A DNA stretch of 64,000 nt from Azospirillum humicireducens (lineage in GTDB: Bacteria; Pseudomonadota; Alphaproteobacteria; Azospirillales; Azospirillaceae), in contig NZ_CP015285.1 in assembly GCF_001639105.2 (NCBI RefSeq), positions 186,001 through 250,000 of the forward strand. The letters are read 5' to 3'. Shown here in pieces: positions 56,860 through 64,000 of this stretch (position 1 is its first letter; each line of letters starts with the position of its first letter). Below the pieces are notes generated by a model. That model searched no databases. It saw nothing but the letters and a program-made list of their open reading frames with translations, and had not been told where the DNA came from. A program made the translations under genes and the position numbers.

Positions 56860-58752
56860 ATGGAAGCAGGCATGGACGGGCGGGAGCATGCGGCGAAGCT
56901 GCGCGCGCTCGCACTGGGGGCGCTGGGTGTCGTCTATGGCGACATCGGCACCAGCCCGCTCTACACGCTGCGCGAATGCCTGACCGAAGGCGGCGGCTTT
57001 CCGCTGGTGCCGGAGGTCATCCTGGGCGTGCTGTCGCTGATCTTCTGGGCGCTGATCGTCACGGTGACGGTGAAGTACGTCGTCTTCGTCATGCGCGCCG
57101 ACAACCAGGGGGAGGGCGGCATCCTGGCGCTGACCGCATTGGCGCTGCGCGGGATGCGGCCGGGGCATCGGCGCACCGGCGTCGTCATGGCCATCGGCGT
57201 GATGGGCGCCTCGCTGTTCTACGGCGACAGCCTGATCACCCCCGCCATCTCGGTTCTGAGCGCGGTTGAGGGGCTGCATGTCGTCGCCCCCGCCCTGGAC
57301 AGCTACGTCATCCCCATCACCCTGACCATCCTGGTCGGGCTGTTCGTGCTGCAGCGATTCGGGACGGAGAAGGTCGGCCGGCTGTTCGGGCCGGTGATGC
57401 TGGTGTGGTTCGTGACGCTGGCGGCGCTGGGGCTGTGGCAGATCGTCCGCAATCCCGTCGTGCTGGGGGCGGTATGGCCGGGGCATGCCGTGGAGATGCT
57501 GTTCAACCACGGCTGGCACGGCTTCCTGCTGCTGGGGGCGGTGGTTCTGGCGGTGACCGGGGCGGAGGCGCTTTACGCCGACATGGGCCATTTCGGCCGC
57601 AAGCCGATCCGCGGCGCCTGGTACACCATCGTGCTGCCGTCGCTGCTGCTGTGCTATTTCGGCCAGGGCGCCCTGCTGCTGCACGAGCCGGAAGCCATCG
57701 AGAATCCCTTCTTCCATCTGGCGCCGGACTGGGCGCAGGTGCCGCTGCTGCTGCTGGCCACCGCCGCCACCATCATCGCCGGGCAGGCGGTGATCTCCGG
57801 CGCCTATTCGGTGACGCTGCAGGCGATGCATCTGCGCTATCTGCCGCGGATGGAGGTGCGGCACACCTCGGAGCACGAGAAGGGCCAGATCTACATGCCG
57901 CAGCTGAACTGGCTGCTGCTGGCCGGCGTTCTCCTGCTGGTGCTGAGCTTCCAGACCTCCAGCAACCTTGCCGCCGCCTATGGCATCGCGGTGACCGGCA
58001 CGATGGTGGCGACCACGCTGCTGGCCTACAAGGTCGCGCGTTCGCTCGGCCGCTGGAAGCTGTGGCAGGCGGTGCTGGCGCTGGCGGTGTTCCTGACCGT
58101 CGACATGGCGCTGTTCCTGGCCAACCTCGTCAAGGTGGAGGAGGGCGGCTGGTTCCCGCTGGTGGTCGGCGCGGCCGTCTTCCTGCTGATGGCGACCTGG
58201 CGGCGCGGGCGCGAGGTGGTGCGCAAGCGGCTGGCCGAGGATGCGCTGCCCTTCGACCTGCTGGTGGAGCGGCTGAAGAGCGGGTCGGTGCAGCGGGTTC
58301 CGGGCACCGCCGTCTTCCTGACCGGCAACCCGCGCGGCCTGCCGCCGGGGCTGCTGCACAGCCTGAAGCATTACAAGGTGCTGCACCAGCGCGTCGTGCT
58401 GCTGACCGTCGACATCGAGGACGTGCCCCATGTGCCGGACGAGCAGCGCTTCGAGTTGAAGGCGCTGTCCGCCGGATTCTTCCGCCTGATCGTCCATTTC
58501 GGCTTCAAGGACGAGCCGGACATCCCGCAGGCGCTGGAGACGAAGCGCATCCCAGGATTGCCGTTCGAGCCGATGGAGACCACCTATTTCGTCAGCCGCG
58601 AGACGCTGATCCGCAGCCATGGCAAGCTCGGCCTGCCGCGCTGGCAGGAACCGCTGTTCATCTTCCTGTCCAAGCTGTCGACCAGCGCGTCGGAATATTT
58701 CTGCATCCCGCCCAACCGGGTGGTCGAGCTGGGCATGCAGCTGGAGATATAG
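56860..58752 (+). CDS. kup: Kup-family potassium uptake protein
   Basis: 630 residues with about 12 membrane helices. The family start is ALGVVYGDIGTSPLYTLREC, followed by DNQGEGGILALTAL, GDSLITPAISVLSAVEGL, ALYADMGHFGRKPIRGAW and INWLL-type segments. The hydrophilic C-terminal domain ends IPPNRVVELGMQLEI. It brings in K+ with protons across the inner membrane. The start used has AGGAG 13 bases upstream, and an ATG four codons later is possible. Single gene. Confidence 0.96.
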   Translation: MEAGMDGREHAAKLRALALGALGVVYGDIGTSPLYTLRECLTEGGGFPLVPEVILGVLSLIFWALIVTVTVKYVVFVMRADNQGEGGILALTALALRGMRPGHRRTGVVMAIGVMGASLFYGDSLITPAISVLSAVEGLHVVAPALDSYVIPITLTILVGLFVLQRFGTEKVGRLFGPVMLVWFVTLAALGLWQIVRNPVVLGAVWPGHAVEMLFNHGWHGFLLLGAVVLAVTGAEALYADMGHFGRKPIRGAWYTIVLPSLLLCYFGQGALLLHEPEAIENPFFHLAPDWAQVPLLLLATAATIIAGQAVISGAYSVTLQAMHLRYLPRMEVRHTSEHEKGQIYMPQLNWLLLAGVLLLVLSFQTSSNLAAAYGIAVTGTMVATTLLAYKVARSLGRWKLWQAVLALAVFLTVDMALFLANLVKVEEGGWFPLVVGAAVFLLMATWRRGREVVRKRLAEDALPFDLLVERLKSGSVQRVPGTAVFLTGNPRGLPPGLLHSLKHYKVLHQRVVLLTVDIEDVPHVPDEQRFELKALSAGFFRLIVHFGFKDEPDIPQALETKRIPGLPFEPMETTYFVSRETLIRSHGKLGLPRWQEPLFIFLSKLSTSASEYFCIPPNRVVELGMQLEI

Positions 58753-58868
58753 GACGGGATCCGGCCCGGCAGAGTCTGCCTCGCCATGGCGCCGGGACGG
58801 CGGGCGGGGGCAGTTTCTGCCGCCCCCGCCCGAAGGCCGTTCACCTTAGAGCTTCTACCGGACGCCCA

Positions 58869-59123
58869 TCACCAAACTATGGACACCGGCGGCTTGTAGG
58901 CGGAGGCGGCGAACATCTGCCGCACCACCAGCTCCAGCTTGATCTGCGCCTCCGACTTCTTGACGAAGGACAGGTCGATGTCGCCCAAGGGCTTCACCAC
59001 GCAGCCGGCGCGGCTGAGATTGCGCAGCGCCGCCTGGGACGACTGCTGCTTGTCCTCGGGAATGGCGGTGACGGTGGCCGATCCCTCCGGCGGCCGGACG
59101 ACGTAGAGGTCGAATTTCGGCAT
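58869..59123 (-). CDS. Small protein of unknown function
   Basis: 84 residues, MPKFDLYVVRPPEGSATVTA onward, mostly beta then alpha; no signal peptide or membrane segment. GGAGA precedes the ATG at 59123. The single cysteine is in SRAGCVVKPLGDI. It lies about 70 bases after the lipoprotein gene on the same strand. No family recognised. Confidence 0.7.
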   Translation of the reverse strand: MPKFDLYVVRPPEGSATVTAIPEDKQQSSQAALRNLSRAGCVVKPLGDIDLSFVKKSEAQIKLELVVRQMFAASAYKPPVSIVW

Positions 59124-59192
59124 GGGCACTCTCCGTTCTGACGAAAGGTCGGGTGCCCAGTCGCAAGGGGCGGGCCAACTTTCAAACAGCGG

Positions 59193-59789
59193 TCAGCGGC
59201 GGACCATCGGGGCCAGATCCTTGCGGATGCCGGCATCCAGGCGGGCGTTCAGATCGTCCATCATCCGGCGGGTCATTTCCAGGAAGGTGGCCTCGCGGTC
59301 GGCCAGCGAGATGTTCTCCGCCACGGTGGTGGAGTGGGTGACGGTGGAGCGGGTCACGCCGCGGAAGCCGCCATTGCCGGTGTCCGGCACCTCGCCGGCG
59401 ATTTCGACCTCGATGCGGCCGTCATAGCGCTGGGCCTGATCGTTGCTGAAATAGCCGGTGATGCCCTTCTTGGTCGGCAGCTGGACTTCGACGATGCTGG
59501 CGTCGCGGATGGTGACCCGCACGCGGCCTGTGCCCCCCGCCGCCTGCAACCGCTCCGCCGCCCAGCGCCGCACCGCCTCGGCCGGCGGCACCGCGGAGCG
59601 GCCCTCGACATGCTTGGCCCCCATCGGGCGGTAGGCGTCGACCACGTCGATGGTGCCGGCATTCAGCACGATCGGCCCGAAATTGGAGAAATCGACGGGC
59701 CGCGGCGCCGGCCGGGGCGGGGTGCTCTGGCAGGCGGCGAGCAGAAGGGTGGCCGTTCCGGCGGCAAGGACAAAGCGGCGCGACAGCAT
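59193..59789 (-). CDS. Lipoprotein of unknown function
   Basis: 198 residues with a twin-arginine-like start (MLSRRFVLAAGTATLLLAAC) and a lipobox LLAAC whose cysteine at residue 20 would be lipid-modified. The mature part has a Pro-rich lead (QSTPPRPAPRPVDFS) and a domain with AEAVRRWAAERLQAAG, VRVTIRDASIVEVQLP and a mixed beta-helix end. I do not assign a family. It should sit in the outer or inner membrane leaflet facing the periplasm. Confidence 0.85.
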   Translation of the reverse strand: MLSRRFVLAAGTATLLLAACQSTPPRPAPRPVDFSNFGPIVLNAGTIDVVDAYRPMGAKHVEGRSAVPPAEAVRRWAAERLQAAGGTGRVRVTIRDASIVEVQLPTKKGITGYFSNDQAQRYDGRIEVEIAGEVPDTGNGGFRGVTRSTVTHSTTVAENISLADREATFLEMTRRMMDDLNARLDAGIRKDLAPMVRR

Positions 59790-59889
59790 GGGGGCTCCGG
59801 TTCGGGGCTGGAGATCGGTGGATAAGGAAAGGGGCGCGGCGCGGACGCCGCGCCCCCATGAACGCGTTGGTGTCGGACCCTATTCCCCG

Positions 59890-60831
59890 TTAGGAGGCAG
59901 GGCCATACACGCGGTCGAGATCCGCGTCGGTGAAGTGGTAGTCGGTCGAGCAGAACTGGCAGGTCACTTCGACCCGGCCGTCGTCGATCTTCAACTCCTG
60001 CACCTCTTCGCGGGGCAGGCTGCGCAGCATGGTCTCCACCCGCTCGCGCGAGCAGCGGCAGCCGAAGCGCAGCGCATGCCCCTCATAGATCCGCACCCCG
60101 TCCTCGTGGAACAGGCGGTAGAGCAGGTCGGACTCGGCGAGATCGGTCGACAGCAACTCGTCGCCGGTGACGCTGGCCATCAGCACCATGGCGCGGCGCC
60201 AATCGTCTTCCTTGTCGGACGCGACCAGACCCTGCTCCTGCGGCAGGCGCTGGATCATGATGCCGCCGGTGCGCCACTGGCCGGGCGTGCCGTCCGGCTT
60301 CACCTCGCGGTCGACCGACACGGTCAGGCCGGTGTCGATCTGCTCGGACTGGCGGAAATAGTGCTGGACGCAATCGGTCAGCGTCTTGCCGTACAGCTCG
60401 ACGATGCCCTGGTAGCGGTCGGTGTCCTGACCCTGGTCCACCGTGAAGGCGATGTAGCCCTTGCCGAGCAGCGCCGCGGCCGGGGCGATCTCGACGTCCC
60501 GCTCGGCCTTGGCCAGGGCTTCCGGGTCGAACTGGGCATAGGCGCGCACGTCGCCGACCGAGGTGACATCGGCCACCATCAGGCGGATCGGCCCGTCGCC
60601 CTTGGTCTGGAGCGTGAAGATGCCCTCGTATTTCAGCATGCTGGCGAGCAGCACGGCCAGCGTCGCCGTCTCCGCCAGGAAGCGGGCGACGGTGGGCGGA
60701 TAGTCGTGGCGGGTCAGGATCTCGTCGATCGCCGGCCCCAGCTTGATGGTGCGGCCGCGCAGGCGCGACGCCTCGATCTGGAACGGCAGGACGAAATCAT
60801 CGGTGAGCGGGCGGACGGACGGATCGTCCAT
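59890..60831 (-). CDS. hslO: Redox-regulated chaperone Hsp33
   Basis: 313 residues. Holdase turned on by oxidation. The four zinc-binding cysteines are CxC at 258/260 (FGCRCSRER) and CxxC at 291/294 (VTCQFCSTDYHF). The N-terminal domain has the family sequences DFVLPFQIEASRLRGR and TLAVLLASMLKYEGIFTLQT. It follows argF on the same strand with a 250-base gap that contains repeat copy D, so it may or may not share the arg transcript. Confidence 0.95.
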   Translation of the reverse strand: MDDPSVRPLTDDFVLPFQIEASRLRGRTIKLGPAIDEILTRHDYPPTVARFLAETATLAVLLASMLKYEGIFTLQTKGDGPIRLMVADVTSVGDVRAYAQFDPEALAKAERDVEIAPAAALLGKGYIAFTVDQGQDTDRYQGIVELYGKTLTDCVQHYFRQSEQIDTGLTVSVDREVKPDGTPGQWRTGGIMIQRLPQEQGLVASDKEDDWRRAMVLMASVTGDELLSTDLAESDLLYRLFHEDGVRIYEGHALRFGCRCSRERVETMLRSLPREEVQELKIDDGRVEVTCQFCSTDYHFTDADLDRVYGPAS

Positions 60832-60958
60832 AGGGCGGATTCCTTAAGACAGAGACCGGCAATACAGGCGTAGGGCGCAAGATCGGGGCGGGCGGGGGCC
60901 GAATCAAGGCCGGCAGGGCACCCATGCATGGGGTGGCCTGTGGGCGTAGCGGTGCTTT

Positions 60959-61058
60959 GCCCCCTCCCCGACCCTCCCCCGCTTTGCGGGAGAGGGAGTG
61001 AGCGTCAGAGCGGCGGAGTTCCCTCTCCCGCGAAGCGGGGGAGGGTTAGGGAGGGGGC
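60959..61058. repeat. Palindromic GC-rich intergenic element, copy D
   Basis: Fourth copy of the element described at 11275. It ends 23 bases beyond the argF stop codon, the same distance as for copy A and secA. Confidence 0.85.
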
Positions 61059-61081
61059 ATTGGCGAGCGAGCAAAAGCCCC

Positions 61082-62023
61082 TCAGTCCAGAACGCCCATG
61101 CACCAGCCGAGGATGGCCTTCTGGGCGTGCAGGCGGTTTTCCGCCTCGTCCCAGACCACCGAATGGCGGCCGTCGATCACGCCGTCGGTCACTTCCTCGT
61201 TCCGGTGCGCCGGCAGGCAGTGCATGAACAGCGCCTCGGGGTGGGCGTGTGCCATAAGCGCCTCGTTCACCTGATAGGGACCGAGGATCGCCGCGCGTTC
61301 GTCCACGTCGGTGTTGTGCATGGAGGCCCAGGCGTCGGTGATGACGCATTCGGCACCGCGCACCGCCTCTTCCGGCGATTCGGTGACGACCAGACGGCCA
61401 TTGCCCGCGCGCTCGGCCCAGGCCAGCAGCTCCGGCGACGGGCCGTAGACGGTGGGGCAGGCCAGACGCAGCTCGAAGCCGAAGCGCACGGCGGCATGGG
61501 CCCAGCTGACCGCGACATTGTTGCAGTCGCCGATCCAGGCGATGGACCGGCCGTTGATCGGACCGCGATGCTCCTCGAAGGTCATCAGGTCGGCCATGAT
61601 CTGGCAGGGGTGGGTCTGGTCGGTCAGGCCGTTGATGATCGGAATGCTGGCATGGGCCGCCAGCTCATGCACCCGCTCCTCGCCGGTGGTGCGGACCATC
61701 ACCGCATCGACGAAGCGCGACAGCACGCGGGCGGTGTCGCCGATGGTCTCGCCGCGGCCCAGCTGCATGTCGTCGGGCTTCAGCACCACGACAGTGCCGC
61801 CGAACTGCTGCATGCCGACCTCGAACGACACGCGGGTGCGGGTCGAGGGCTTCTCGAAGATCAGGGCCAGCGAACGGCCGGCCAGCAGGGTGGAATGGGC
61901 CAGCCGGTCCTTCTTCAGGTCGGCCTTGATGCGCACGGCATGGTCAAGCAGGCGGCGCAGGGTGGCGCCGTCCAGCCGGTCGATGTCGAGAAAATGCCGG
62001 ACTGTCTTGTTGTCGCCGCTCAT
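61082..62023 (-). CDS. argF: Ornithine carbamoyltransferase
   Basis: Makes citrulline from ornithine and carbamoyl phosphate. 313 residues. The carbamoyl-phosphate site is [15 protein letters not shown], then [22 protein letters not shown] and the ornithine-site sequence [13 protein letters not shown]. The start overlaps the argD stop by 4 bases (ATGA), so the two are coupled. Shares the pathway with argJ at 15.6 kb. Confidence 0.97.
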   Translation of the reverse strand: MSGDNKTVRHFLDIDRLDGATLRRLLDHAVRIKADLKKDRLAHSTLLAGRSLALIFEKPSTRTRVSFEVGMQQFGGTVVVLKPDDMQLGRGETIGDTARVLSRFVDAVMVRTTGEERVHELAAHASIPIINGLTDQTHPCQIMADLMTFEEHRGPINGRSIAWIGDCNNVAVSWAHAAVRFGFELRLACPTVYGPSPELLAWAERAGNGRLVVTESPEEAVRGAECVITDAWASMHNTDVDERAAILGPYQVNEALMAHAHPEALFMHCLPAHRNEEVTDGVIDGRHSVVWDEAENRLHAQKAILGWCMGVLD

Positions 62024-63192
62024 CCCACGCACTCCTGGGCCGTCCGGTCGAGGATCGCGACGGCTTCGTTCACTTCGGCTTCGCCGATGTTCAGGGGCGG
62101 CAGCAGCCGCACCACATTGTCGCCGGCCGGAACCGACAGCAGGCCGTTGGCGCGCAGCTTCGCCACCACCTCGCCGACCGGCTGACCGAGCTTGAGGCCC
62201 AGCATCAGGCCCTGGCCGCGCAGCTCCAGGAACATCGCCGGATGCTTGGCGATCAGCTCCTCCAGGCGGCCACGCGCGTAGGCCGAGGTCTTCTGCACGG
62301 TGTCCAGGAAGCCCGGCGCCAGCATGACATCCAGCACGGCGTTGCCGACGGCGGTCGCCAGCGGGTTGCCGCCATAGGTCGAGCCGTGGGTGCCGGCGGT
62401 CATGCCCGACGCCGCACGCTCGGTCGCAAGGCAGGCGCCGAGCGGGAAGCCGCCGCCGATGCCCTTGGCGACGCACATGACGTCCGGGGTGATGCCGGCC
62501 CATTCATGGGCGAACAGCTTGCCGGTGCGGCCCATGCCGCACTGGATCTCGTCCAGGAACAGCAGCAGGCCGTGCTCGTCGCACAGCGCACGCAGGCCGC
62601 GCAGGAACTCCACCGAGCCGGCACGGATGCCGCCCTCGCCCTGGATCGGCTCGACGCAGATGCCGCCGGTGGCGGGCGTGATGGCGGCGCGCACGGCGTC
62701 GAGGTCGCCGAACGGCACCTGGTCGAATCCGTCCAGCAGCGGGTCGAAGCCGTGGATCAGCTTCTCTTGCTTGGCGGCCGAGATGGCGCCCAGCGTGCGG
62801 CCGTGGAAGGCCTGCTCGAAGGTGATGATGCGGTTCTTCTGCGGGTTGCCGGACTCATAATGGTACTTGCGGACGGCCTTGGCGCCGCATTCCCAGGCCT
62901 CGGCGCCGGAATTCGTGAAGAACACGGTGTCGGCGAAGGTGACCTCGGTCAGGCGCTTGCCCAGGCTCTCCTGCCCGGCGACCCGGAACAGGTTGGAGGT
63001 GTGCCACAGCTTGTTCGCCTGCTCGGTCAGCTTTTCCACCAGATAGGGATGCGCGTGACCCAGGGCGTTCACCGCGACGCCGGCGGCGAAGTCGAGGAAT
63101 CGTCGCCCGTCGGTCGCGTAGAGATACGGACCTTGACCACGCTCGAACACGATGTCGGCGCGGGCGTATGTGGGCATAACGACGGGGATCAC
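62020..63192 (-). CDS. argD: Acetylornithine aminotransferase
   Basis: PLP-dependent transamination of N-acetylglutamate semialdehyde to N-acetylornithine. 390 residues from a GTG at 63192, preferred because GGGAG lies 8 bases upstream; an ATG at 63177 would remove 5 residues. Core sequences are [40 protein letters not shown] and the PLP lysine in [14 protein letters not shown]. Translationally coupled to argF. Confidence 0.96.
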   Translation of the reverse strand: MIPVVMPTYARADIVFERGQGPYLYATDGRRFLDFAAGVAVNALGHAHPYLVEKLTEQANKLWHTSNLFRVAGQESLGKRLTEVTFADTVFFTNSGAEAWECGAKAVRKYHYESGNPQKNRIITFEQAFHGRTLGAISAAKQEKLIHGFDPLLDGFDQVPFGDLDAVRAAITPATGGICVEPIQGEGGIRAGSVEFLRGLRALCDEHGLLLFLDEIQCGMGRTGKLFAHEWAGITPDVMCVAKGIGGGFPLGACLATERAASGMTAGTHGSTYGGNPLATAVGNAVLDVMLAPGFLDTVQKTSAYARGRLEELIAKHPAMFLELRGQGLMLGLKLGQPVGEVVAKLRANGLLSVPAGDNVVRLLPPLNIGEAEVNEAVAILDRTAQECVG

Positions 63193-63315
63193 GGTTTGGT
63201 CTCCCAAAATGGAAAATCCGGCGGCCATGGCTGGCCGCCGGGAACGGCAAATATCCGAAGATCGATCGGTTCTGTCAACGGATAGGGCGGAAAAGACGCA
63301 GGACCTTCCGGTCTT

Positions 63316-64000
63316 TCACGCCTTCAGCTTGTAACCGGTCTTGAACATGCGCCAGGCCAGCCACCACAGCCCGGCATTCACCCCCAGCATCACGATCACG
63401 CCCAGCCAGCGCGACCCGTCCGACGTGCCGATGAAGCCGTAGCGGAAACCGTCGATCATGTAGAAGAACGGGTCGAAATGGGCGATCCACCAGAAGAAGG
63501 GAGGCAGGGTTTCGACCGAATAGAAGGTGCCGGACAGGAAGGACAGCGGCGTCACCACGAAATTGGTCACCGCCGCGATGTTGTCGAACTTCTCCGACCA
63601 GACGCCGCCGACCAGCCCCAGCAGCGACAGCAGCATCGACGCCATCACCGCATGGAACAGCACGAATCCCGGATGCGGCATCTGCATCGGGATCACCGCC
63701 CAGATGGCGAGGCCCGTCACCAGACCGACCACGATGCCGCGGGTGACGCCGCCGAAGACGAAGCCGCTGACCAGTTCCATCGGCGACAGCGGCGGCATCA
63801 GGATGTCGACGATGTTGCCCTGGACCTTGGCGATCACGATGGAGGAGGAGGTGTTGGCGAAGGCGTTCTGCACCATCGCCATCATGATCAGGCCGGGCGC
63901 CAGGAATTGCAGATAGGGCGTTTCTCCCACCATCCGCACCGCCGAACCGAGAGACAGGGCGAAAACCGCGTAGAAGAGCAGGGTCGTCACCACCGGCGCC
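63316..64000 (-). CDS. ABC-2 type transporter permease, 5' end cut by window edge
   Basis: The frame is open through the right edge; about 228 residues are visible. Six hydrophobic segments fit the ABC-2 permease fold: YLQFLAPGLIMMAMVQNAFA, then the conserved GNIVDILMPPLSPMELVSGF loop and SGTFYSVETLPPFFWWIAHF near the end. This class exports polysaccharides, drugs or lipids; the ATPase gene would lie upstream, outside the window. The end TGYKLKA is cytoplasmic. Confidence 0.9.
   Translation of the reverse strand, partial: APVVTTLLFYAVFALSLGSAVRMVGETPYLQFLAPGLIMMAMVQNAFANTSSSIVIAKVQGNIVDILMPPLSPMELVSGFVFGGVTRGIVVGLVTGLAIWAVIPMQMPHPGFVLFHAVMASMLLSLLGLVGGVWSEKFDNIAAVTNFVVTPLSFLSGTFYSVETLPPFFWWIAHFDPFFYMIDGFRYGFIGTSDGSRWLGVIVMLGVNAGLWWLAWRMFKTGYKLKA

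Overview
The window is a 64-kb piece of a high-GC alphaproteobacterial chromosome, most likely from Azospirillum or a close relative (Rhodospirillales). The evidence is gene content and gene order: a class I lysyl-tRNA synthetase, a secA / parvulin / argJ / mutT block, a hemC-hemD-Mic60-hemY block next to tsaD-gpsA, an argD-argF-hslO run, sucC beside mdh, a Coq7-type ubiquinone hydroxylase, and strong GC3 bias. This is family-level reasoning; no search was run.

Layout. 1-7.3 kb: sucC (cut by the left edge), mdh, an exported small protein, a DUF2336-like protein, an unrecognised Cys-motif protein and class I lysS, with a lone terminator between the last two that may end a small RNA. 7.5-11.2 kb: an SMR efflux protein, a large SBP-PAS-GGDEF-EAL c-di-GMP protein and mscL. 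11.4-19.7 kb: secA, a parvulin foldase, argJ, mutT and recQ. 19.8-23.8 kb: tRNA-Thr(CGT) followed by a low-GC island with a two-gene operon: an all-helical protein whose C-terminus resembles the GrpE beta domain, and an Hsp70/actin-fold ATPase. This is the main candidate for an undescribed system. 23.9-31.4 kb: map, sfsA, a CinA-N protein, small membrane proteins, two inverted tRNA-Leu genes flanking a rhodanese/SqrR-like pair, dsbB, coq7 and malate synthase. 31.4-34.3 kb: pspF diverging from a sigma-54 psp operon. 34.3-41 kb: a secreted hydrolase, a MAPEG protein and a polysaccharide locus (GT2, Wzy-like polymerase, secreted beta-helix protein). 41-48.3 kb: hemY, HTH-Mic60, hemD and hemC, diverging from tsaD-gpsA. 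48.3-56.6 kb: a membrane LytTR regulator, a DUF2141 protein, a YafY regulator with its likely operator and VOC target, dnaE2 without imuAB, two membrane-anchored coiled-coil proteins and a receiver-GGDEF protein. 56.8-64 kb: kup, a small unknown protein, a lipoprotein, hslO, argF, argD and an ABC-2 permease cut by the right edge.

Most genes are housekeeping. Four copies of one palindromic GC-rich element sit 15-23 bp after stop codons, and a different REP-like repeat lies near 40.9 kb. The clearest foreign DNA is the tRNA-Thr island. No rRNA, CRISPR array, complete insertion sequence, integrase or prophage was seen.
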